From Gp7-AA10 sp035636095 (GTDB lineage Bacteria > Acidobacteriota > Thermoanaerobaculia > Gp7-AA8): a stretch of 39,762 nucleotides of DNA. The position numbers and the translations under genes are program-made. The stretch lies in NCBI GenBank assembly GCA_035636095.1, contig DASPZU010000090.1, positions 1 to 39,762 on the forward strand, given 5' to 3'. The notes beneath the pieces are model-generated. The model searched no databases and was not told the origin of the DNA. It was given only the letters and a program-made list of their open reading frames with translations. Of the stretch, positions 14,333 to 22,297 are shown piece by piece. Position 1 is the first letter of the stretch. Every line of letters starts with the position of its first letter.

Positions 14333-14947
14333 ATGAAGATGCATGGTGTAGCCCCGGCCGTAAGCTTAGCGAGCCCAGTGATTCCCACCGAGACTCCGAT
14401 TCGACCGACGCGCACCGCCAATGACGAAGACCTTCGTCTTGCGCGTGCATGCGCCACGGGTGACACCGGAGTCTTCGAGGAGATTTACCGCACGCATGGT
14501 GACCGCATGAAGAGCATCGCCTACAACCACCTCGGCAACGTTTCCGACGCCGAGGACGCGGTGCAGGAGACCTTTCTCAAGGTGCATCGTGCGGCGTCGA
14601 CGTACAACGGCGAATCGGCGTTCGGCACGTGGCTTTATCGCGTGCTCATCAACACGTGCTACGACGCGCTGCGGCGCCGCCAGCGACGGATACAGGAAGC
14701 GCCGATCGACGACGGCATCGCGACCGGCCGGGCGGGAAGCAGCGTCGACGACGCCAAGCGCATGACGCTGCGCAAAATGCTGAACGAGCTTCCCGAGCAG
14801 CGCCGCTCGGTCTTTCTGCTCTTCGAAGTGGAAGGACTGAGTCACTCCGAGATCGCGCAAGTCCTCAACATCACCGAAGGGAACTCGAAGTGGATTCTCT
14901 TCACGACCAGAAAGCAGCTCCAGGAAAAATGGAAAAATATGTCATGA
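14333..14947 (+). CDS. ECF-type RNA polymerase sigma factor
   Basis: The 204-residue product has a variable N-terminus of about 38 residues, then sigma region 2 (DAEDAVQETFLKVHR near 78 and GTWLYRVLINTCYDALRRR near 100) and region 4 (LPEQRRSVFLLFEVEGLSH with the helix-turn-helix SEIAQVLNITEGN near 170). Regions 1 and 3 are absent, as in extracytoplasmic-function sigma factors. The stop overlaps the start of the next gene (ATGA), which encodes a zinc-finger anti-sigma-like membrane protein: the usual pairing. ATG 14339 is an alternative start. The inducing signal cannot be read from the sequence. Confidence 0.92.
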   Translation: MKMHGVAPAVSLASPVIPTETPIRPTRTANDEDLRLARACATGDTGVFEEIYRTHGDRMKSIAYNHLGNVSDAEDAVQETFLKVHRAASTYNGESAFGTWLYRVLINTCYDALRRRQRRIQEAPIDDGIATGRAGSSVDDAKRMTLRKMLNELPEQRRSVFLLFEVEGLSHSEIAQVLNITEGNSKWILFTTRKQLQEKWKNMS

Positions 14948-15570
14948 GAATTAGTTGCGATAATATTGACGACTTATTGATGGAAGGCGACCCCTTCTCA
15001 CTCGAGACGGCTGCCAGGCACGCCGACGGATGTCCGGCCTGCGCCGCGAAGCTGGCATCGTGGAATGAGATCTCGAACGTCGCGCGAGAAATGCGCACGA
15101 CGTGGCAGAACGACATGCTGTGGCCGCGGATCGAGCGCTCGATCCGTGCCGAGAAGCGACACGCGCAGTCGAAGTGGTGGCAGATCGCCGCCGCCGTCGT
15201 CATGCTGGCTGCCCTCGGCGTCTTCGCCTGGAAAGCCAACGAGAGAGTTCGCATCGACCAATTCAACCAGCGCATTCTCCAGGCGTCCGCTCTCGACGCG
15301 GTCGAGAAGGCCGAGAAAGCGCACCTGACGGCCATCGACGCGCTGGAAAAGAGCGCCCAGCCGAAACTCGAGGAAGCTTCGACTCCGCTGCTGGTCAGTT
15401 ACAAAGAAAAACTCATGTTGCTCGATGACGCCATCGCAGAGTGCCAGGCCAACATCGACCGCAACCGTGAAAACGCACACCTGCGCAAACAGTTGCTGGC
15501 GATCTATTCTGAGAAACAACGCACCCTGCAGCAGGTGTTGCGGGAGGGAAACCATGTGTCGAATCAGTAG
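14944..15570 (+). CDS. Membrane anti-sigma factor-like protein with HxxxCxxC zinc motif
   Basis: The 208-residue product has H26, C30 and C33 in HADGCPAC, the core of zinc-binding anti-sigma domains, one membrane segment (about 80-96) and an extracytoplasmic coiled-coil-like domain rich in Ala, Glu and Lys (about 100-205). This topology fits a regulator that holds the sigma factor at the membrane and senses something outside. The start overlaps the sigma stop by 4 bases, so translation is coupled. The 3' end overlaps the DUF4097 gene by 17 bases. The long helical outer region is larger than in minimal anti-sigma factors. Confidence 0.82.
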   Translation: MRISCDNIDDLLMEGDPFSLETAARHADGCPACAAKLASWNEISNVAREMRTTWQNDMLWPRIERSIRAEKRHAQSKWWQIAAAVVMLAALGVFAWKANERVRIDQFNQRILQASALDAVEKAEKAHLTAIDALEKSAQPKLEEASTPLLVSYKEKLMLLDDAIAECQANIDRNRENAHLRKQLLAIYSEKQRTLQQVLREGNHVSNQ

Positions 15571-16999
15571 ATGGATTGCGGCGGGCCTGATCCTGCCTGC
15601 CGCAGCATTGGCAAACGAAAACAGATACGAGAACAGCGTTCACCTCAACGCGAACTGGCGCGGCGGCCGCGTGTCGATCGAGCATAAGTTCGGCCACGTC
15701 GATGTCCGCACCAACAACGGAGACGAAGTCATCGTCCGCGGAACCATTCGGGCGTCCGATGAGGACATCGGCAAGCAGATTCACGTCTCCATCTTCAACA
15801 ACTCCGAGGGCATTTCGATCCGGACGATGTATCCGGAGATCCACATCCATGGCGGCAACGTTTCCTATTCCGCCGATCTCGAGGTCACCATTCCCTTCAA
15901 GGCGCCGCTGGTGCTGCGCAATCGCTTCGGAAGCATCGAAGTGGAAGGGTTGCGCGCGTCGAGCGAGATCGTCAACGGCCAGGGATCGATCACCTTCCGC
16001 GACAGCCGCGGCACGCAGCGGATCGAAAATTCATTCGGATCGATCACCATCGAGAACGCCGGCGGCGACACCACCGTGCAGAACGCCAACGGCTCGATCA
16101 CGGTGGAAAAAGTGGAAGGGAATCTCAACATCAACGACCGCTTCGCGTCCGTTTCCGTGCGCAGCGCAAAGCGAGCGGTGACGATTCAGAATTCGAACGG
16201 CTCCGTTCAATTGACGGATGTCGGCGGCGACACCAGGGTCACCAACGCCTTCGGCAGCGTCGGCATTCACAATGTCGACGGCCGCCTCGATCTCACCAAT
16301 CAAAACGGCAACGTCACCGTGAGCGACATCAAGGGAGCGACGGTGATCCGAAATTCATACGCCATCACGAACTTCTCGGACATCCACAACAATCTGAGCA
16401 TCGCGTCGCAAAACGGACGGGTGGAAGGATCGAACGTCGCCGGACCGGTGAGCATCAGCGCAAGCTTTGCGCCCATCGAAATCCGCAACATCGCCGGCCC
16501 GGCCTCCATTACCAACACCAACGGAAACGTCAGCGCCATCGACATTCGCGGCAATCTGACCGTCGACACGAAATTCGGATTGGTGAAGGCGGAGCGCATC
16601 CGCGGCCAGCTCGATGTCGACAATTCCAACGGCAGCGTCACGGCCGCCGATGTGGCGGGGTCGGCGCGCGTCCGCACCAGCTTCGCCTCCGTCTTCCTCA
16701 AGGGCATCGATGGATCGATCGACGTCGAGAACCAGAACGGCGCGATCTCGATCGGTGGGTTGAGACGCACCTGCACGCCGATGTCGCTCCGAACGACGTA
16801 CGCTCCCATCAAGGTTGCCTTGCCCGGCAGCGGCGGCTACAACGTCGAGGCCCGCACGAGCTACGGCTCGATCAACACCGATGTGCCGATCACCATCAAT
16901 CGCAAAAGCGAGAACAATCTGTCGGGCACGATCGGGGGCGGCGGCTGCAAGCTCGATCTCACCACGTCCAACGGCAACATCACCATTACGAAGGAGTGA
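15554..16999 (+). CDS. Secreted DUF4097-type beta-helical repeat protein
   Basis: The 481-residue product has a signal peptide (MCRISRWIAAGLILPAAALA) and then many imperfect repeats of about 20 residues, alternating FGSI/FASV-type and NGSI/NGNV-type turns, for example RFGSIEVEG, NGQGSITF, SFGSITIEN, ANGSITVEK and NQNGNVTV. Such arrays form a right-handed beta-helix as in the DUF4097 putative adhesin family. A strong SD, GGGAGGGA, precedes ATG 15554. Its place directly after the sigma/anti-sigma pair suggests it is either a target or a third component of the response. Two late cysteines (near 398 and 465) could form a disulfide. No enzymatic motif is visible. Confidence 0.85.
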   Translation: MCRISRWIAAGLILPAAALANENRYENSVHLNANWRGGRVSIEHKFGHVDVRTNNGDEVIVRGTIRASDEDIGKQIHVSIFNNSEGISIRTMYPEIHIHGGNVSYSADLEVTIPFKAPLVLRNRFGSIEVEGLRASSEIVNGQGSITFRDSRGTQRIENSFGSITIENAGGDTTVQNANGSITVEKVEGNLNINDRFASVSVRSAKRAVTIQNSNGSVQLTDVGGDTRVTNAFGSVGIHNVDGRLDLTNQNGNVTVSDIKGATVIRNSYAITNFSDIHNNLSIASQNGRVEGSNVAGPVSISASFAPIEIRNIAGPASITNTNGNVSAIDIRGNLTVDTKFGLVKAERIRGQLDVDNSNGSVTAADVAGSARVRTSFASVFLKGIDGSIDVENQNGAISIGGLRRTCTPMSLRTTYAPIKVALPGSGGYNVEARTSYGSINTDVPITINRKSENNLSGTIGGGGCKLDLTTSNGNITITKE

Positions 17000-17001
17000 C
17001 G

Positions 17002-17051
17002 ATGTGGGACGGGCTTTAGCCCGTCCGGTCGGGCTGAAGCCCGACCCACAT
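17002..17051. repeat. Cruciform-like double hairpin repeat between convergent genes
   Basis: ATGTGGG (17002-17008) pairs with CCCACAT (17045-17051). Inside are GGACGGGCT/AGCCCGTCC (17007-17015/17018-17026) and GTCGGGCT/AGCCCGAC (17028-17035/17038-17045), each with a 2-nt loop. It begins 2 bases after the DUF4097 stop. It may act as a two-way transcription barrier toward the converging OsmC gene, but no T-run follows. Confidence 0.75.
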
Positions 17052-17102
17052 GACGCTCACCTCAACACGTGGCGTCGCAACTGCGACGCTGCCGTAGAGC
17101 GG

Positions 17103-17504
17103 TCAACGCTTCTTGAATCGCTCGACCAGGTCGTGGGCCTGATCGCGCGTCACACCGCTGACCTCGAAGCGCAAGCTGATCTCATTGAAGAGCGTCACAT
17201 CCGGTCGCACCGGGTGATCGCGATCGATGATGCCCTCGATGTGCACGCGTGCAGTCGGAATCGGAAGCGAGAGCTCGCGCGCGATCACCTGCACCAGCTC
17301 GACGCCGCAGGCCGCCACGCCCGTCAAGAACGCTTCGGGCGGCGTGACGGCCTCGCCCGGACAGCCGTTCTGCACCGGACCATCGATCACGAAGTGATGA
17401 TTGCGCGCGCTGCACAGCACGCGGCCGAAGGTGTCGGTCGATTTTGCGTCGACTGCGTACTGGCGGACGTTAGCGCTCGATATCCGTTTCTCTGGGACTG
17501 CCAT
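17103..17504 (-). CDS. OsmC family protein
   Basis: The 133-residue product matches the OsmC/Ohr fold used in organic hydroperoxide reduction. Residues GEAVTPPEAFLTGVAACGVEL near 50-70 form the long helix with the conserved Cys (C66), and NGCPG has a second Cys (C48). The C-terminal region IDRDHPVRPDVTLFNEI is a typical beta strand pair. Spacing of the cysteines differs from classical Ohr, so peroxidase activity is not assured. It is the last gene of a reverse operon, 6 bases after the SH3/TonB-C lipoprotein gene. Confidence 0.82.
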   Translation of the reverse strand: MAVPEKRISSANVRQYAVDAKSTDTFGRVLCSARNHHFVIDGPVQNGCPGEAVTPPEAFLTGVAACGVELVQVIARELSLPIPTARVHIEGIIDRDHPVRPDVTLFNEISLRFEVSGVTRDQAHDLVERFKKR

Positions 17505-17510
17505 CGGCGC

Positions 17511-18086
17511 TCAAAACGAACGTTTATACGTGAAGATGAACGCCTTTGCCACGCAATTGCGAACAGGCGGCAAAAACCTGGCAGCTTTGATCTCACGCTC
17601 AGCGATGGCGCCGAGGGAATCGTCGCCGGTGGTGTTGCCGACGATTTTCGTGGAAGTCACGTTGCCTTTGGTGTCGACACTGGCGTCGACGGTAACGACG
17701 CCATGGGCGGTGCGTTCGCGCAAATCGGGAACGGGGGTCTTCACGAACGAAAAATCAGCATCGGGCGCACAGCCGCGACGGCGTGGCGCGCCTTCGCGGA
17801 TGACGTGATCGACAGAGACGAACCCGATGGCGCCGTTGCCGAGGCGCACGCGGTGCCATTGGTCGCCGGCGGAGAGGAGCGCGAGACGCTCCCCTTTTCG
17901 CACCTGTGCCACGACTTCCGACGCCGCGGCCGCTTCGCGTCGCACGTTGAGCGTCGTGGCTGTCACGCGGACGGTGCCGATCGCCTTTTCCTGGCCCCCG
18001 ACTTCTCGCGGGGCGGGGGCAGGCGCGGGCGGCGGGGGGGCGGCGCAGGAGGCCAGAAAGAGGACCACGACCAGAAAGCGTTTCAC
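17511..18086 (-). CDS. Lipoprotein with bacterial SH3 domain and TonB C-terminal-like domain
   Basis: The 191-residue product has a lipobox (LASC, C14) and a Pro-rich linker, followed by an SH3-like domain (TLNVRREAAAASEVVAQVRKGERL near 45-68, then WHRVRLGNGAIGFVS) and a C-terminal part with TAHGVVTVDASVDTKGNVTSTKIV near 127 and IKAARFLPPVRN near 168. The last two are hallmarks of TonB/TolA C-terminal domains (GxV, AxxWRFxP). The combination suggests an envelope protein binding peptidoglycan, but no partner is visible. Its start overlaps the M20 peptidase stop by 4 bases, and OsmC follows 6 bases after its stop. Confidence 0.75.
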   Translation of the reverse strand: MKRFLVVVLFLASCAAPPPPAPAPAPREVGGQEKAIGTVRVTATTLNVRREAAAASEVVAQVRKGERLALLSAGDQWHRVRLGNGAIGFVSVDHVIREGAPRRRGCAPDADFSFVKTPVPDLRERTAHGVVTVDASVDTKGNVTSTKIVGNTTGDDSLGAIAEREIKAARFLPPVRNCVAKAFIFTYKRSF

Positions 18087-19459
18087 GATGCCAAACGCTT
18101 CACCAGCACATACAGAAACTGCAAGCTGTCATAAAACTCAGCGATGCCGACGCGCTCATCGCGACCATGCGCGCGCGTGTCGTTGAGCTCCGAGAAAAGG
18201 CCGGACACGCCGTAGCTCGGAATTCCGGCGTTCCGAAGATACAGGCTGTCGCTGGCGCCGGTCGCCATCAGCGGCATGACCGGAACGCCAGGCCAGAACT
18301 CGTTCGTCACTTTCTCGATCGGACCGATGACGGCCGCATCGAGGGGCGAAGGGGGGCTCGGTTTCGGACGATCGATCCACGTAACTTCGATTCCCGGATC
18401 GCTCAGCACTTTGATGAGAGCAGCGTGCACGTCATCGGCCGAGTCGGCCGGAAGCACACGGCAGTTCACAGTTGCCGTCGCCGATTGCGGAAGCGCATTG
18501 TCGGCGTGCCCGCCTTCGAGCCGCGTCGCGACGCAAGTCGTGCGCATCAATGCGTTGTAAACCGCATTGTCGGAGAGCCGCGCCGCCGCAGTCTGGTCGC
18601 CTCTCGCGACGGCCGCCATGTCGGCGGCCATCGGTCTCTCCTCGATCTTCGACATGCGCTCGAAGTACGTGCGCGTCACTTCGTTGAGCTCGACCGGAAA
18701 CTGATACTTCGCCAACCTCGTCAACCCTTCGGCGAGCTCGTAGATCGCGTTGTCGGGGCGGGGGACGGAGCTGTGGCCGCCTTTGTTGTGCGTCGCGAGT
18801 CCGAACGAGACATAAACCTTCTCGCTCGCGCCGACGCCGTTGTAGAGCCGCTTCCCGTCTTTCAGCCGCCCGCCGCCGCTTTCATTGAGCGCGAACGCGG
18901 CGTCAATCAGATCGCGATGCTGACCGAGCAGCCATGACACGCCGTTGTAGTTACCGGTTTCTTCGTCCGCGGTCAGCGCGACAATCAAATCGCGCTTCGG
19001 CACCCAACCCTCTTTCTTGTATCGAATGAGATTGGCGATGAAGATCGCCGCCATCGCCTTGTCATCGGTCGTCCCACGGCCGTAGTAGTAGCCGTCCTTT
19101 TCAGTGAACGTGAATGGATCGACCGACCAGTCCTCGCGCTTCGCTTCCACGACGTCGAGGTGTGCCAGAAGCAAAATCGGTTTCTGATTCGTGGAGCCGC
19201 GCAGCCGCGCGACCAGATTTCCCTTTCGAGGATTGGGCGCCAGAACCTGGACGTCAGCGGCAGGAAACCCCGCCGCCCTCAACCGCGCCGCCATGGCCTC
19301 GGCAGCGGTGGTGGTGTTGCCCACCGAGTCGGTGGTATTGATCTCGATCAGTTCCTTGTAGATCTCGCGCGTGAGCTGGCGCGTCGCATCGTCCAGAGCC
19401 GGCGGCGCGGCGTAGACGACAGGCGCAACGATAGCTAGAAAGAGGAAACGGTTGAGCAT
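18083..19459 (-). CDS. M20 family metallopeptidase, secreted
   Basis: The 458-residue product has a signal peptide (MLNRFLFLAIVAPVVYAAP) and an M20 dinuclear zinc core: LLAHLDVV near 94-101 (His-x-Asp), GRGTTDDKAM near 128 (bridging Asp), ADEETG near 165 (catalytic Glu and ligand) and a late HGRDERV near 433. The dimerisation/lid domain lies about 205-330. Related proteins cleave dipeptides or N-acyl amino acids; the signal peptide places this one outside the cytoplasm. It heads a tight reverse operon with the SH3/TonB-C lipoprotein and OsmC genes. Confidence 0.9.
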   Translation of the reverse strand: MLNRFLFLAIVAPVVYAAPPALDDATRQLTREIYKELIEINTTDSVGNTTTAAEAMAARLRAAGFPAADVQVLAPNPRKGNLVARLRGSTNQKPILLLAHLDVVEAKREDWSVDPFTFTEKDGYYYGRGTTDDKAMAAIFIANLIRYKKEGWVPKRDLIVALTADEETGNYNGVSWLLGQHRDLIDAAFALNESGGGRLKDGKRLYNGVGASEKVYVSFGLATHNKGGHSSVPRPDNAIYELAEGLTRLAKYQFPVELNEVTRTYFERMSKIEERPMAADMAAVARGDQTAAARLSDNAVYNALMRTTCVATRLEGGHADNALPQSATATVNCRVLPADSADDVHAALIKVLSDPGIEVTWIDRPKPSPPSPLDAAVIGPIEKVTNEFWPGVPVMPLMATGASDSLYLRNAGIPSYGVSGLFSELNDTRAHGRDERVGIAEFYDSLQFLYVLVKRLAS

Positions 19460-19477
19460 GCGGCGCGGATTGTAACT

Positions 19478-19744
19478 TCACAACCGCGGCTTGATCGTCT
19501 CGAACGCCTCTGCCGACGTAACGATCGGGACGATTTCAACGTCGACGAGGTCACGCCATCGCTCAATCCATGCGTCGAGTTGGCCGCGATCCGCGGACTC
19601 CATCACCTGGTAGCACCGCTTCAGATCGGGAGTCACCCAACTACTGATATAGCTGAGCCCGTCCGGCGCCAAACGGCCGCGGTCGCGAAAGCGACGGTAG
19701 ACCTCAACGGGATCGCGAAAGGATTCGATCACCATGTAGAGCAC
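19478..19744 (-). CDS. DUF3303 family small protein
   Basis: The 88-residue product (MLYMVIESFRDP, then VYRRFRDRGRLAPDGL, YISSWV and LKRCYQVMES) matches the DUF3303 pattern as I know it: a small ferredoxin-like fold of unknown function. GTG 19744 is preferred to ATG 19735 because GAGAGG (reverse strand, 19752-19757) lies 7 bases upstream and the N-terminus then matches the family (MLYMV). It lies just upstream of the M20 operon in the same direction (18 bases away) and diverges from the glycine-zipper gene, so it may be first in that transcript. Confidence 0.8.
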   Translation of the reverse strand: MLYMVIESFRDPVEVYRRFRDRGRLAPDGLSYISSWVTPDLKRCYQVMESADRGQLDAWIERWRDLVDVEIVPIVTSAEAFETIKPRL

Positions 19745-19826
19745 GCTTAAACCTCTCAGCCTTAGGTTGTTATTGGGGGATAAATGGGCACTCGTTTCGC
19801 AAATAACTGCACAAGGAGGCGCAAAC

Positions 19827-20099
19827 ATGACTCCGCTTACAATGAAAATCAATGCAGCCGTGCTGGGCCTCGCGCTCTTGATGCCGGCTGGATCTGCATT
19901 CGCGCGAACGCGCCATCATCGTCGAGCCTACGCGTCGACGACATACCACCGCAAACACTACAGCCAGACCGGCGGCGCGCTGGTCGGCGCCGCTGCCGGT
20001 GCGCTGATCGACCATCGTCATCCGCTGACCGGGGCGTTGATCGGCGCTGCAGTGGGCGAAGGTGTGCAGTACGAGCGCAACAAGCACGTCAGACACTAG
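19827..20099 (+). CDS. Small exported protein with glycine-zipper segment
   Basis: The 90-residue product has a signal peptide (MTPLTMKINAAVLGLALLMPAGSAFA), a basic His/Arg/Tyr-rich part (RTRHHRRAYASTTYHRKHY) and a glycine-zipper membrane-type segment (GGALVGAAAGALIDH and ALIGAAVGEGVQYE), as in 2TM glycine-zipper outer-membrane or envelope proteins. ATG 19827 has an excellent SD, AAGGAGG, 7 bases upstream. A clean intrinsic terminator follows, so it is a single-gene transcript. Function unknown; His-rich parts may bind metal. Confidence 0.82.
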   Translation: MTPLTMKINAAVLGLALLMPAGSAFARTRHHRRAYASTTYHRKHYSQTGGALVGAAAGALIDHRHPLTGALIGAAVGEGVQYERNKHVRH

Positions 20100-20108
20100 C
20101 GCAGTGGA

Positions 20109-20138
20109 GCCCCGCCGGCCTCGGCGGGGCCTTTTCTT
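20109..20138 (+). terminator. Intrinsic terminator after the glycine-zipper gene
   Basis: GCCCCGCC (20109-20116) pairs perfectly with GGCGGGGC (20123-20130), loop GGCCTC, followed by CTTTTCTT. It starts 9 bases after the stop codon. Confidence 0.9.
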
Positions 20139-20149
20139 ACGGAGTCGCC

Positions 20150-20788
20150 AGGAAAAATTGCGCGATGGCAGCGGTCGCGCTACGGCCAGGATTTGTTGGT
20201 CTCCGTTGCCTAACAACGCCACGACCAGATCAACATCGGGATAGTTGACGACGCAGGCGTTGAAGCCTTTCACGGTCCCACAATGATTGATGAACGTCCG
20301 TCCGCTGGCGTCCTTGAAGATGCGCCACATGAGACCTTGCCCAAAATCGAGGTCGGCTGGCGTACCGTTTTAGTTGAAGCGCTTGATCGAATCGAGCTGC
20401 GGTCGATACATCAACGCGATTGTCTCCGGCTTGAGAAGACTTCCTCGATTCAATGCCGCCCCGAATCTCACCAGATCCTCGGCTGTCGAGATCATTCCGC
20501 CGCTCGCGAACTTGTAGGTCAGATCGTTGTAGAAATAGTTGAGAGGACGACCCTCCACGACGCGGTAGCTGCGCGCGCGATGATTGACGATGCGCGACGG
20601 GATGTCGACCGAGGTGCTGAGCATGCCCGCGATCGTCCAGACGTTGCGGCGAAGGTAGTCTGCGTTCCCGACGATCGCCACAGCTGCTCCAGATGCGTTG
20701 CAACTTGAGATTCAGCCGAAGGTCCAGCGGCCAGCGAGGAGACTGCCACCAGCAGGGTGAGGATCGTGGCGACCCATGCGCGGCGCAT
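20150..20788 (-). pseudogene. Beta-lactamase/serine hydrolase family pseudogene
   Basis: An intact signal peptide starts at ATG 20788 (MRRAWVATILTLLVAVSSLAAG) and then loses the frame near 20700. The frame read from about 20681 shows the second half of a class C beta-lactamase-like protein (NYFYNDLTYKFASGGMISTAEDLVRFGAALNRG), is broken by an in-frame TAA at 20370-20372 and continues as NGTPADLDFGQGL and WRIFKDASGRTFINHCGTVKGF. The SxxK and YxN catalytic regions, about 130 residues, are missing between signal peptide and LRRNVW, so the gene lost its active site by deletion. The 3' end fades into the spacer near 20150. It overlaps the upstream VOC gene stop. Confidence 0.75.
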
Positions 20789-21162
20789 CAGCGCGCTGCC
20801 TTCTTCTTTTTCACCGCCATGGCCTTCGGTCGTGCGTGCCGCGGCTGATACACGCCTAACTTTCCTCCGCCGGGCAGGGCGACCTCGGTGAGCAATCCCC
20901 AACCCTGATTGTGAATCGGACCACAGGAGATTTTGCGCGACTGCATCTCCGCAATGAACGCCTCGACGTCATCGCACATCAGATAGAACTCGTGCACGTT
21001 GTTTTTCTCGCCGGGATGCACGGCGACTTCCGAGGGCGGCAATCCGAAGATCAGCCATCCGCCGCCGACGTCGACGTTGGGAAAGTTGAGGACATCGCGC
21101 AGAAACGCACGATCCGCTTCCGGTTTTTTGCTGTAGATGATCGCGTGTGACCCGATGATCAT
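20788..21162 (-). CDS. VOC (glyoxalase/bleomycin resistance) superfamily protein
   Basis: The 124-residue product has two beta-alpha-beta modules of the vicinal-oxygen-chelate fold: HAIIYSKKPEADRAFLRDVL at the N-terminus, GWLIFGLPPSEVAVH near 35, HEFYLMCDDVEAFIAEM near 57 and a C-terminal ALPGGGKLGVYQP strand before a Lys-rich tail (KKKKAAR). The metal-site residues could be H6, H57 and a late Glu, but this is a guess; reaction unknown. Its start overlaps the DUF2306 stop by 4 bases, making it the third gene of a small reverse operon. Confidence 0.82.
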   Translation of the reverse strand: MIIGSHAIIYSKKPEADRAFLRDVLNFPNVDVGGGWLIFGLPPSEVAVHPGEKNNVHEFYLMCDDVEAFIAEMQSRKISCGPIHNQGWGLLTEVALPGGGKLGVYQPRHARPKAMAVKKKKAAR

Positions 21163-21854
21163 GCTTCAACCCTCCCGCGCGTGTACCGAATCCAGGCTTC
21201 GGCGACCGCAAGTGTAATCAACCATCCGCTCCAGATCGAGACGACGAATAGCGCGCGCGGATCGGCAGCCATGATTCGTGCCATGTCGAGTGCCGTAAGG
21301 ACGACGCGTACGGTCGCGATCGCGAGTGCGACCGCGAACGCGCGAATCATCCACTCGCGATGCCTCCTGACCTCTCCTCGGCGAATCGCAATATAGCCGC
21401 GGATGGCGGAGAAAAACAGCAGCGCGCCGAAAATCGCGATGGGAATCGATTCCTTGAAACCGCCCAGCGGAAGAAACAGACCAAAGAAGAGACCCGCGGC
21501 TCCGCTGATGAGCGCCGCGACAATCAGGATTCGGCCTAACCAGCGATGGAGGCCGAGGAAGCGGTTGCGAATTGACGGCAGAAATTGGATCGGCGCCAGA
21601 AGGAGAAAAACAGCCCCGGGGATGACGTGCAGCCACGTTGTCACTCGATGGTTGCCGAATTTGTCGTCGACCTCGACCAGATCCTGCGGCTGGTGTGCAA
21701 TGTCACGGTCGTTGTATCCCATCGCAAGAAGCATCCGCACGCGTAACGGCTCGGCGCGGTGCGCCCAATCGCCGATGAAGATTGCGCGTCCAACGGCGGC
21801 GGCAACGCCGATGACAACCAGCACAAGAACGGCGCAGACGAGCGTCGTCCTCAT
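21159..21854 (-). CDS. DUF2306-type integral membrane protein
   Basis: The 231-residue product has about six membrane segments. A loop after the first (about residues 30-75) is hydrophilic, then HVIPGAVFLLLAPIQF, IRNRFLGLHRWLGRIL and REWMIRAFAVALA follow. The pattern of conserved His residues around HRWLGR and HREWM is as in DUF2306, which may bind haem or another cofactor within the membrane. ATG 21854 was chosen because it overlaps the previous gene's stop (ATGA) and begins right before the first membrane segment. Function unknown. Second gene of the PepSY-like/DUF2306/VOC operon. Confidence 0.78.
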   Translation of the reverse strand: MRTTLVCAVLVLVVIGVAAAVGRAIFIGDWAHRAEPLRVRMLLAMGYNDRDIAHQPQDLVEVDDKFGNHRVTTWLHVIPGAVFLLLAPIQFLPSIRNRFLGLHRWLGRILIVAALISGAAGLFFGLFLPLGGFKESIPIAIFGALLFFSAIRGYIAIRRGEVRRHREWMIRAFAVALAIATVRVVLTALDMARIMAADPRALFVVSIWSGWLITLAVAEAWIRYTRGRVEA

Positions 21855-22216
21855 CCCACTAAGAGATAGAGCAACAGCGGGATTGCTGTCCCCAGAACCA
21901 TGAGAAGAACGGCCAGCCACGTGGGACGCGTAAGGCGAAATGCCGCCATGAGACCGAGGAGAGTTCCGAGAACGAGCACACCGGCGGCGGTAGAAACGGC
22001 GTATTGGAAAGGAAGCGCGCCAGGCTTGCCGTTGACATCTTCGGCTTTGTGAAAATTAGAAAGGGTTTTGAGCCTCTGCGGCGCGCGGCGCCCGTTCTTC
22101 TGATCCTCGTGCAGCCGGAAGACCTGCCAGATGCCGGAGATCGCGAAAAAGAGAATCAGCGGCGCAGTGATGAGTCCCGCGTAGCGGTGAAGGCGGAGCA
22201 GCGTCCGGAACGTCAT
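21851..22216 (-). CDS. PepSY-associated-type small membrane protein
   Basis: The 121-residue product has three hydrophobic segments: LHRYAGLITAPLILFFAISGIW (about 9-30), AAGVLVLGTLLGLMAAF (about 77-93) and the C-terminal LAVLLMVLGTAIPLLLYLLV. The first contains the LHRYAGL..SGIW pattern seen in PepSY-TM proteins, which often accompany iron uptake or reduction systems; the PepSY domain itself is not visible. It starts a tightly overlapping reverse operon with the DUF2306 and VOC genes. An SRPBCC gene diverges 81 bases away. Confidence 0.65.
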   Translation of the reverse strand: MTFRTLLRLHRYAGLITAPLILFFAISGIWQVFRLHEDQKNGRRAPQRLKTLSNFHKAEDVNGKPGALPFQYAVSTAAGVLVLGTLLGLMAAFRLTRPTWLAVLLMVLGTAIPLLLYLLVG

Positions 22217-22297
22217 CGGTCAGGCAGCGCTCGGAGTCACGGTCGAATGATACGCAACTCATGAGTTAGACGCGCGTGCACATGCTACCGTTCTGAC

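Noticed and set aside
16815..18134. Long forward frame running over the palindrome, OsmC and SH3/TonB-C genes
   Set aside because: It has no domain pattern and is antisense to two recognised genes over most of its length.
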